Shown here: piece by piece, positions 16,545 through 23,329 of the stretch
Layout of the letters: each line of letters begins with the position of its first letter
Position numbering within the stretch: position 1 is the stretch's first letter
From: JACQFK01 sp036383955
GTDB lineage: Bacteria > Planctomycetota > MHYJ01 > JACPRB01
Length of the DNA: 24,691 nucleotides
Direction: 5' to 3'
Assembly: GCA_036383955.1 (NCBI GenBank)
Contig: DASVNH010000010.1
Span: 1-24,691, forward strand
The notes under the pieces: generated by a model
The model's database searches: none
What the model was told of the DNA's origin: nothing
The model's input: the letters and a program-made list of their open reading frames with translations, nothing else
Program-made: the position numbers and the translations under genes

Positions 16545-18152
16545 TTGCCGAAGCTCCACATCAAGCAGGCCGGACATACGCGCGACTTCGCGCTCGCCAA
16601 GGAGTCCATCTCCATCGGCCGCACCCCCGAGAACGACATCGAGCTCAAGGACTCCCTGATCTCCCGCCGCCACACCTCCATCGTCCGCAAGGGCGAGCGC
16701 TGGCTCGTCTACGACCTCGGCTCCTCCAACGGCACCTTCGTCAACCGCGAGCGGATCGAGAGCAAGCCGCTGGACAACGGCGACGTCATCCGCGTCGGCG
16801 ACACCGAGATCACGTTCTGGGCGGAGGAAGGCCCCGCGCCGCCGCCGCCGCCCAAGCCCGTCTCCTCCCGGCCCACCGACATCGGCGCCAACATCGTCCA
16901 GTCCGTCGACGAGATCGCCCAGAGCCTCTCCATCGACATCGGCGGCAGCACCCTCGCCCCGGGCGTCTCCCTGCGCGACATCCGCAAGGACAGCGGCCGG
17001 GAGAAGGCCGCCGGCCTCTTCCGCATCCTCTTCGAAGTCGGGCGGACGCTGTCGACGGCCGCCACCCTCGACGAGATGCTCCAGAAGGCCGTCGCCCTCA
17101 TCCTGGAGGTCGTCAACGCCGAGCGCGTGGTCATCCTCCTGCGCGACACGCCGGACGCGGAGCCGAGCGTCCGCCTCGCCCACCAGCGCGGGCGGGGGTT
17201 CATCGACGGCAAGGAAGTGCCCATCTCCAGCACCATCACGAACCAGGTCGTGAACGACAAGGTGTCGATCATCACCTCGGACGCGCTGCAGGATCCGCGA
17301 TTCATGCAGGGCCTGTCGATCGTCCAGTACAACATCCGCTCGGCCCTGGCGGTCCCGCTCTGGGAAGAGAAGCGGGTCTACGGCGCCCTGTACCTGGACA
17401 ACCTCGCCAAGTCCTACGCCTTCCAGAAGGACGACCTGGAGCTGATGACGGCGATCGCGAACCTGATCGCCATCCGCATCCGCCACGACGAGACGCAGGA
17501 GAAGCTGCGCAAGGAGGAGACCCTCCGGAGCAACCTCTCCAAGTACCACTCGCCGGACGTCGTGAACATGCTCATGACGAAGGGCGGGGACGTCGGGCTC
17601 GAGGTCACCGAGCGCGAGGTCACGGTCGTCTTCATCGACGTCGTGTCGTCCACCCGCATGGCGGAGACGCGGTCGGCCCCGGAGGTCGCCGCGCTGCTCA
17701 ACGAGTTCTTCCGCATGGCCACGGAGGCCGTCTTCAGCCGCAAGGGCAGCGTCAACAAGTACATCGGCGACGAGGTGATGGCCATCTTCAACGCGCCGGT
17801 CGACATGCCCGAGCACGCGGTGAGCGCGGTGCACGCCTGCGTCGACTTCCTTCGCGTGAAGAAGGAGTTCTGCGAGAAGCATCCGGAGAAGGCCTTCGAG
17901 GTGCGCTGCGCGGTGAACTCCGGCCCGGTGGTCGCGGGCAACGTGGGCACGACCACGCGCATGGAGTACACCGTGCTGGGCGACGCCGTGAACACGGCCG
18001 CCCGCCTTTCCAAGATGCCGCAGATCAATTCCGTCGTCATCGGCGAACGCACGAACCAGCTGCTCAACGGCGCCTTCAAGACCAAGGACCTCGGCGAGAC
18101 GATGCTCAAGGGCAAGGAGAAGGCCATGCGGGCCTTCGAGGTGCTCTTTTGA
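16545..18152 (+). CDS. FHA-GAF-class III adenylate cyclase
   Basis: This 535-residue protein has three signalling domains and no membrane segment. The FHA phosphothreonine-binding domain (about 1-92) keeps G25, R26, S40, H43 and GSSNGT. A proline-rich linker leads to a GAF sensor domain at about 150-310. The class III cyclase domain occupies about 358-535. Both metal aspartates (D365, D409), the adenine-selecting K405 and D480, and the transition-state N483 and R487 are present, so it should make cAMP from ATP. The start is TTG at 16545 with GAAGG 3 bases upstream. The FHA domain suggests it docks to a Ser/Thr-kinase substrate, and GAF suggests small-ligand control. The stop is followed immediately by a repeat element, then dxr. 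Confidence 0.92.
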   Translation: MPKLHIKQAGHTRDFALAKESISIGRTPENDIELKDSLISRRHTSIVRKGERWLVYDLGSSNGTFVNRERIESKPLDNGDVIRVGDTEITFWAEEGPAPPPPPKPVSSRPTDIGANIVQSVDEIAQSLSIDIGGSTLAPGVSLRDIRKDSGREKAAGLFRILFEVGRTLSTAATLDEMLQKAVALILEVVNAERVVILLRDTPDAEPSVRLAHQRGRGFIDGKEVPISSTITNQVVNDKVSIITSDALQDPRFMQGLSIVQYNIRSALAVPLWEEKRVYGALYLDNLAKSYAFQKDDLELMTAIANLIAIRIRHDETQEKLRKEETLRSNLSKYHSPDVVNMLMTKGGDVGLEVTEREVTVVFIDVVSSTRMAETRSAPEVAALLNEFFRMATEAVFSRKGSVNKYIGDEVMAIFNAPVDMPEHAVSAVHACVDFLRVKKEFCEKHPEKAFEVRCAVNSGPVVAGNVGTTTRMEYTVLGDAVNTAARLSKMPQINSVVIGERTNQLLNGAFKTKDLGETMLKGKEKAMRAFEVLF

Positions 18153-18222
18153 GCCTTCACCACAAAGGCACAAAGGGCACGAAGCGGCCCCTTTGTGGGC
18201 TTCGTGCCTTCGTGGTGAAGGC
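18153..18222. repeat. Hairpin element of CACAAAGG/CACGAAG words
   Basis: The element fills the gap exactly between the cyclase stop (18150-18152) and the dxr GTG (18223). Positions 18153-18171 pair with 18204-18222 (19 bp, one mismatch). A competing inner pairing joins GGCACGAAGC (18176-18185) with its exact inverted copy at 18199-18208. The words CACAAAGG and CACGAAG are of a type I remember as common in metagenome-derived genomes. The GAAGG at the right end is the only ribosome-site-like sequence before dxr. Confidence 0.85.
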
Positions 18223-19362
18223 GTGAAACGGGTCGCGATCCTCGGGAGCACCGGCTCCGTCGGCACGAGCGCGCTGGACGTCGCCGCCCACCTGGGACTG
18301 CGCGTCACCGGCCTGGCCGCGAACACGAAGGCCAAGGCCGTCCACGAGCAGGTGAAGCGCTTCCAGCCGACCCGCGTCGCGATGGGCGACCCGGCGGCCT
18401 GCGACGAGCTGCGCGGGCTGCTGAACGGGTCGTCGACGTCCCTCCTCCGCGGCCCCGCGGGCGTGCGCGAGGTGGCGTCGGCGGAGGATGTCGACGTCGT
18501 CCTCTGCGCCATCTCGGGGGCGGCCGGGCTGCCGGCGGTGCTCGAGGCGGCGGAGAAGGGGAAGACGCTGGCGCTGGCCAACAAGGAATCGATGGTGATG
18601 GCCGGGCCGCTGCTGCTGGACGTCGTGAACCGGACGGGGGCGCGGATCGTGCCCGTCGACAGCGAGCACAGCGCGATCTTCCAGGCGCTGCAAAGCGGGC
18701 GGGCGAAGGAGGTCCGGAAGGTCTTCCTGACGGCTTCGGGCGGGCCGTTCGCGCGGACGCCGAAGAGCGAGTTCGCGGCGATCACGCCGGAGATGGCGCT
18801 GAAGCATCCGACGTGGACGATGGGCGGCAAGATCACGATCGACTCGGCGACGATGTTCAACAAGGCGCTGGAGATCGTCGAGGCGAAGTGGCTGTTCGGG
18901 CTCAAGCCGGAGCAGATCGAGGTGCTGGTGCATCCGCAGTCGATCGTGCACTCGATGGTGGAGTTCGTCGACGGCTCGGTGGTGGCCCAGCTGGGGCTGC
19001 CGGACATGCGCACCCCGATCCAGTACGCGTTCACCTGGCCCGAGCGGGCGGAGGGGAACGTGAAGCGGCTGGACCTGGCCCAGATCAAGACGCTGACGTT
19101 CGACGCCCCGGACCTCGAGAAGTTCCCCTCGCTCCAGCTCGGCTACAGAGCGGCCGACGCGGGAGGCACGATGGGGGCCGTGCTCAACGCCGCCAACGAG
19201 GTGGCCGTCGAGCTCTTCATGGCGAGGCGGATCCCGTTTCCCGCCGTTTTCGACATCGTCGCGCGCGTCATGGACCGGCACGCCGTCGTCGCGGAGCCGA
19301 CGCTCGACGAAGTGCTCCGGGCCGACGCGTGGGCCCGACAGGAGGCGCGATGCAGCTCCTAG
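18223..19362 (+). CDS. dxr: 1-deoxy-D-xylulose 5-phosphate reductoisomerase
   Basis: This 379-residue cytosolic enzyme of the MEP isoprenoid pathway converts DXP to MEP with NADPH and a divalent metal. The NADPH loop GSTGSVG is at residues 8-14. Other conserved blocks are ANKESMVMAG, VDSEHSAIFQ, ASGGPF, TWTMGGKITIDSATMFNKALE and HPQSIVHSMVE. Metal ligands by family correspondence are D146, E148 and E217. The GTG at 18223 gives the classic MKRVAILGSTGS start. An upstream GTG at 18193 would add 10 residues encoded by the repeat element and is less likely. The gene overlaps rseP by 13 bases. dxr and rseP are often adjacent in bacteria. Confidence 0.96.
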   Translation: MKRVAILGSTGSVGTSALDVAAHLGLRVTGLAANTKAKAVHEQVKRFQPTRVAMGDPAACDELRGLLNGSSTSLLRGPAGVREVASAEDVDVVLCAISGAAGLPAVLEAAEKGKTLALANKESMVMAGPLLLDVVNRTGARIVPVDSEHSAIFQALQSGRAKEVRKVFLTASGGPFARTPKSEFAAITPEMALKHPTWTMGGKITIDSATMFNKALEIVEAKWLFGLKPEQIEVLVHPQSIVHSMVEFVDGSVVAQLGLPDMRTPIQYAFTWPERAEGNVKRLDLAQIKTLTFDAPDLEKFPSLQLGYRAADAGGTMGAVLNAANEVAVELFMARRIPFPAVFDIVARVMDRHAVVAEPTLDEVLRADAWARQEARCSS

Positions 19363-21215
19363 AACCCTATCTCCGCGGGGGATGGAACATCCTCCTCGTC
19401 GTCCTCGGGCTCGGCCTGATCGTGTTCCTGCACGAGCTGGGGCATTTCCTCCTCGCCAAGAAGAACAAGGTCCGCGTGGAGGCCTTCTCGCTCGGCTTCG
19501 GCCCCGTCCTCTGGAAGCGGCGCCACGGCGACACCGAGTACCGCCTCTCGGCCTTCCCGCTGGGCGGCTACGTGAAGATGGCGGGGGAGTCGCTCGTCGA
19601 CGACCGTCGCGGCGAGCCCTGGGAGCTCACCTCGAAGACCCCCTGGCAGCGCTTCCAGATCTTCGTCGCCGGCGCGACCATGAACCTGATCATCGCGTTC
19701 CCGATCGCCATCGGCGCCTACGCGGTGGGGAAGGTCGAGCCCACCAACATCGTGGGCGCGCCGGGCTACGCCGAGTCGCTCGGCGGCCTCCGCCCCGGCG
19801 ACCAGGTGCTGCAGGTCGGCGACCGGAAGATCGACAGCCTGGAAAAGATGCTGCCGGAGATGATCCGACGTCCCAACGGGACCGTCGTCCCCGTGCGCGT
19901 GAAGCGCGTCGAGAACGGCGTCGAGGTCGAGAAGACCCTCGAGGTCGTCGCCCGTTCCTCCTCCTTCCATCAGACCAACACCGTCATGACGATGATCCGC
20001 GGCCTCAAGGAGGACAGCGCGGCCTACAAGGCCGGCCTCCGGGACAGCGACATGATCGTCGGCGTCGGAGACGAGCGGGTCGTCGACGGCGTCCGGGTCC
20101 TGGAGATCCTCCGGGAGAGCCCGGACAAGGACGTCACGCTTCGCGTCAAGCGCTGGCGCTCCGACTGGACGACCGAGGACGTGACGATCGCGCCGATCAA
20201 GGTCCCGGCCCGCCATCTCTGGCGGATCCCGACGGACGAGCACCTCTTCGAGCCGCTGGTCGGGAAGGTCGTCAACGGCACGGCCGCCTGGGACAAGCTG
20301 CTGCCGGGCGACCGGATCACGATGGTGAACGGCCAGCCGGTCCGCTCCTGGAGGGACATGAAGAAGGCCGTCGAGCCGGCCTTCGGCGCGGAGATCGAGA
20401 TCCGCGCGGACCGGCCCAAGGCGGGGCCCGTCTCCGTCCGCCTTCGCCCGGGGATGAACGCGCAGGGGAAGGGCGTGCTGGGCATCCAGGACGGGAAGTC
20501 GAACGTGGTCGCGCACGTCGAGCCCGGCTCGTACTACGACAAACACGGGCTCAAGACGGGCGACGTCCTCTGGGCCATCGGCCTGAAGTCCGGCGAGCTC
20601 CTGATTCCGCGGGAAGGCTTCGCCGAAGACAAGCCGGCCGACGGCGCGGCGCCTCCGCCGGTGTCCGTCACCGTCCGCCGCGACGGGAAAGACGTCCATC
20701 TCCAGTTTCCCTACGACAAGGCGGTCGAAGGCGACCTGATGGCGACGGGCCTGCGCACGCCCGAGGGCTTCGCGCTGAGCGACGCCCAGCTGCTGCGCGA
20801 GCGGACGTTCGGCGAGGCGTTCGCCGCCGGGATGCGCGAGCCGGTGGACGTCACGGTCTGGACGTTCGAGATCCTCCGCAAGCTGGTCACGCTGGAGGAG
20901 TCGAGCAAGGGGCTGTCGGGCCCGATCGGCATCTTCCACGTGACCTTCCGCAGCGTGGAGCGCTCGTTCGGCAATTTCCTGTGGCTGCTCTGCCTGATCA
21001 CGGTGAACCTGGGCATCTTCAACCTGCTGCCCATCCCGGTGCTCGACGGCGGCCACAACGTGCTGCTGCTCATCGAGGTGATCCGCAAGTGGTTCGGCAA
21101 GCCGCCGCCGAGCGAGAAGTTCGTCGCGACGTTCCAGTACTCGGGCCTGCTGTTCATCCTCTGCCTCTTCGTGATGGTGACCTTCAACGACATTTCGAGG
21201 CTCTGGGGTGGATAA
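19350..21215 (+). CDS. rseP: RseP-type site-2 intramembrane metalloprotease with four PDZ-like repeats
   Basis: This 621-residue membrane protease is clearly longer than the roughly 450 residues of typical RseP. The zinc site HELGH is at residues 28-32 in the first membrane helix, and the third ligand motif LLPIPVLDGGH has its aspartate at 566. Between two membrane segments lie four PDZ-like units, each with a GLxxGD-type or related core, beginning near residues 132, 213, 303 and 382. Standard RseP has two. The ATG at 19350 has AGGAGG upstream and overlaps dxr by 13 bases. In characterised bacteria this enzyme cuts membrane anti-sigma factors after a first cleavage outside the membrane. The anti-sigma factor at 2261 is a possible but unproven client. 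Confidence 0.93.
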   Translation: MQLLEPYLRGGWNILLVVLGLGLIVFLHELGHFLLAKKNKVRVEAFSLGFGPVLWKRRHGDTEYRLSAFPLGGYVKMAGESLVDDRRGEPWELTSKTPWQRFQIFVAGATMNLIIAFPIAIGAYAVGKVEPTNIVGAPGYAESLGGLRPGDQVLQVGDRKIDSLEKMLPEMIRRPNGTVVPVRVKRVENGVEVEKTLEVVARSSSFHQTNTVMTMIRGLKEDSAAYKAGLRDSDMIVGVGDERVVDGVRVLEILRESPDKDVTLRVKRWRSDWTTEDVTIAPIKVPARHLWRIPTDEHLFEPLVGKVVNGTAAWDKLLPGDRITMVNGQPVRSWRDMKKAVEPAFGAEIEIRADRPKAGPVSVRLRPGMNAQGKGVLGIQDGKSNVVAHVEPGSYYDKHGLKTGDVLWAIGLKSGELLIPREGFAEDKPADGAAPPPVSVTVRRDGKDVHLQFPYDKAVEGDLMATGLRTPEGFALSDAQLLRERTFGEAFAAGMREPVDVTVWTFEILRKLVTLEESSKGLSGPIGIFHVTFRSVERSFGNFLWLLCLITVNLGIFNLLPIPVLDGGHNVLLLIEVIRKWFGKPPPSEKFVATFQYSGLLFILCLFVMVTFNDISRLWGG

Positions 21216-21483
21216 CGACGCCTGGACGCCCCTGGTGGGCCTGGTCGTCGTGGTGGACACGTCGTCGTCGTTCGTCTACCTGGGGACGCTGCTCCGGGTC
21301 GAGGACCACTTCGTGGTGCTCAAGGACGTGGACGCCCACGACATCCACGAGTCCACCTCCACCAAGGAGCAGTACGTCATGGAGTGCAAGCGCTTCGGCG
21401 TGCACGCCAACCGCAAGGAAGTCTCCGTCCGCAAGAGCGTGATCGTGAGCGTCTCGAAGCTCGACGACGTCATCACGTACTAG
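21208..21483 (+). CDS. Conserved small protein, possible Sm/SH3-like barrel
   Basis: This 91-residue protein starts at GTG 21208, overlapping the rseP stop by 8 bases. After a short N-terminus the sequence alternates hydrophobic strands (LVGLVVVVDT, FVYLGTLLRV, FVVLKDVDAHD) and ends VRKSVIVSVSKLDDVITY. This looks like a small all-beta barrel resembling the Sm/Hfq or SH3 fold. There is no signal peptide or membrane segment. From memory, similar short proteins occur in planctomycete genomes without a known function. I do not recognise a characterised family. The stop codon TAG is the first three bases of the repeat element at 21481. Confidence 0.7.
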   Translation: MDNDAWTPLVGLVVVVDTSSSFVYLGTLLRVEDHFVVLKDVDAHDIHESTSTKEQYVMECKRFGVHANRKEVSVRKSVIVSVSKLDDVITY

Positions 21484-21543
21484 GCAATAGGCAATAGGCA
21501 ATAGGCATTCGCGGCTATTGCCCATTGCCCAATGCCTAATGCC
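21481..21543. repeat. Heptamer inverted element TAGGCAA / CCAATGC
   Basis: The left half has units TAGGCAA three times and TAGGCAT once (21481-21508). After a 6-base loop the right half reads CTATTGC, CCATTGC, CCAATGC, CTAATGC, C (21515-21543). The halves are imperfect inverted copies, with five mismatches over 27 bases. It is AT-richer than its surroundings. It supplies the stop codon of the upstream small gene (21481-21483) and the first ATG available to the UbiA-family gene (21532-21534). Confidence 0.9.
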
Positions 21544-22376
21544 TTCGTGGCGTATTTGAAGCTGTTCCGGCTGCCGTTCGTGTTCACGGCGGTCGCCGAC
21601 AGCGCCGCGGGCTACCTCATCGCCTCGCGGGCCGCGCCCGATCCCCGCGCGCTCGGCCTCCTCGCCCTCGCCTCCGCCGCCCTCTACGCGTTCGGCATGG
21701 CGATGAACGACGTCGCCGACCGCCGGCGCGACCAGACGCTGGCGCCCGGGCGGCCCCTGCCGTCGGGGAAGATCACGCTGAAGGGCGCGCTGACGGCCTC
21801 GCTGCTGGTCCTGGCGGCCGGGGCGGCGTCCGCGCGCCTGCTCGGGGGCCCCGTCCAGGCCATGTTCGCCGCCGCCTTCATCGGCGTCATGCTCTACGAC
21901 TTTCTGATCAAGATCCCCCCGGTGATGGGCGCGATCCGCTTCTTCAACCTGCTCATGGGCGTCGCGGCGGCGGGGGCTTCGACGGCCTCAAAGGCGCCTG
22001 GATCCTCGCGATGCCGTCCCTGATCTACGGGACCTCGCTCACGTTCGTCTCCACGCTCGAGGACGGGCAGGGGCGCAAGGGGCTCCGCTGGCTCGGGGTG
22101 GCGGGGATGGCGGGCGCCGCGGTGGCGCCGGCGATCCTGGGGCGCCCGACGGCCTGGGTCCCCGCGCTGCTGCTCGCGGGCTGGCTGGTGAAGAGGGCGC
22201 TGGCCGAGCCGGACCGGAAGGGCGTGATGCTGCTGGTGCGCGACGGCGTGGCGGGCTTCATCCTGCTGGACGCGACGCTGCTGGCCTCGTTCGGGCGGAC
22301 GGCCGAGGCGGCCGTCGTGGCCGCGCTGCTGCTGCCGGCGTTCGGGCTGATGGCGATTTTCAGGAGACTGGGGTGA
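21532..22376 (+). pseudogene. UbiA-family prenyltransferase, split by a frameshift
   Basis: Two adjacent frames together make one UbiA-type membrane prenyltransferase of about 280 residues. The first (21532-22023) has LKLFRLPFVFTAVADS, the first aspartate-rich motif NDVADRRRD and the following GRPLPSG. The second frame (to 22376) has YGTSLTFVSTLEDGQGRKG and the later membrane helices. The break is at the G-run 21972-21976. One added G would restore AAGGFDGLKGAWILAMPSLIYG split across the junction. It may be a sequencing error, a true mutation or, less likely, programmed frameshifting. The start may be ATG 21532 inside the repeat element or GTG 21547 (MAYLKLFRLP). The substrate is unknown. It resembles EboC-like members more than menaquinone or heme enzymes, but this is uncertain. 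Confidence 0.75.
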
Positions 22377-23329
22377 AGGACGTCGAGGTGGTGTACCGGC
22401 GCGGCGGGCGGACGGAGTCGGTCCACCGCGTGCGGGTGGCCGTCGTCGAAGGGAAGAAGAAGCTCCTGGCCGCCGGCGACACGGCGGAGGACGTCTTCAT
22501 GCGCTCCGCGGCCAAGCCGTTCCAGGCGCTGGCGGTGGTGGAGTCGGGGGCGGTCGACGCCTTCCGCCTCTCCGAGGACGAGCTGGCGATCGTGTGCGGC
22601 TCGCACGGCGCGGACGAGGTCCACGTGACGGCGGTGACGTCGATCCTGGAGAAGGCGCGCCTGGAGCCGGCCGCGCTGCGCTGCGGGGCGCATCCGCCGA
22701 CGTCCCCCCGGGCGCTGAAGGAGCTGTACCGGTCGGGCGCGGAGCCGTCGGCGCTGCACAACAACTGCTCGGGCAAGCACGCGGGGATGCTGGCGGCGGC
22801 GAAGCGGCTGGGCGCGCCGCTCGACACGTACCTGGATCCGAAGCATCCGCTGCAGAAGGCGAACGCGGCGGCGGTGGCGCGCTTCTGCGGCGTGAAGGCG
22901 GTGAAGCTGGGGACCGACGGCTGCAGCGCGCCCAATTTCGCGGTGCCGTTGATGGCGATGGCCCGGGCCATGGGCGCGTTCGCTTCGGGGAGCGGCCCGG
23001 AGCGGCGGGTGCGGGAGGCCATGATGGCCCATCCCGTCATGGTCGGCCGGCCCTGCGTGAACGTGATGTCGGCCGCTCCCGGCCGGATCGTCGCCAAGGC
23101 CGGCGCGGAAGGCGTCTACCTGATCGGCCTGCCCGCGTCGGGCGTCGGGATCGCGCTGAAGGCGGTCGACGGCGCCGCGCGGCCGCTCCTGCACGTCCTC
23201 GCGGCGCTGCTGCGGAAGCTAAGGCTGCTGTCGAAGGCCGAGCTCGACGTCCTGGCGAAGTCGGCCGACCCGGTGATCCGCAACCACGCGGGCCTGGAAG
23301 TCGGCGAAATCAGGGTGTCGAAGGTTTGA
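22373..23329 (+). CDS. L-asparaginase, Rhizobium etli (ReAV) type
   Basis: This 318-residue cytosolic enzyme of the asparaginase II family (PF06089, class 3) hydrolyses L-asparagine to aspartate and ammonia. The residues I recall from the Rhizobium etli enzyme are all present: S45 and K48 in RSAAKPFQ, S77 in CGSHGADEVH, C132 and K135 in HNNCSGKHAGM, and D182 and C184 in GTDGCSAPNF. The cysteines and lysine form a zinc site in that enzyme. It is unrelated to E. coli AnsA and AnsB. The GTG start overlaps the last codon and stop of the prenyltransferase frame (GTGA) and has AGGAG upstream. The 3' end overlaps the convergent transglutaminase gene by 20 bases. Confidence 0.92.
   Translation: MKDVEVVYRRGGRTESVHRVRVAVVEGKKKLLAAGDTAEDVFMRSAAKPFQALAVVESGAVDAFRLSEDELAIVCGSHGADEVHVTAVTSILEKARLEPAALRCGAHPPTSPRALKELYRSGAEPSALHNNCSGKHAGMLAAAKRLGAPLDTYLDPKHPLQKANAAAVARFCGVKAVKLGTDGCSAPNFAVPLMAMARAMGAFASGSGPERRVREAMMAHPVMVGRPCVNVMSAAPGRIVAKAGAEGVYLIGLPASGVGIALKAVDGAARPLLHVLAALLRKLRLLSKAELDVLAKSADPVIRNHAGLEVGEIRVSKV

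Noticed and set aside
18193..18222. An upstream GTG start for dxr adding ten residues
   Set aside because: Those residues are encoded by the repeat element, and the family start MKRVAILGSTGS fits GTG 18223.
21532..22376. Naming the prenyltransferase EboC
   Set aside because: Similarity is only impressionistic and no other ebo genes are visible, so the substrate is left open.
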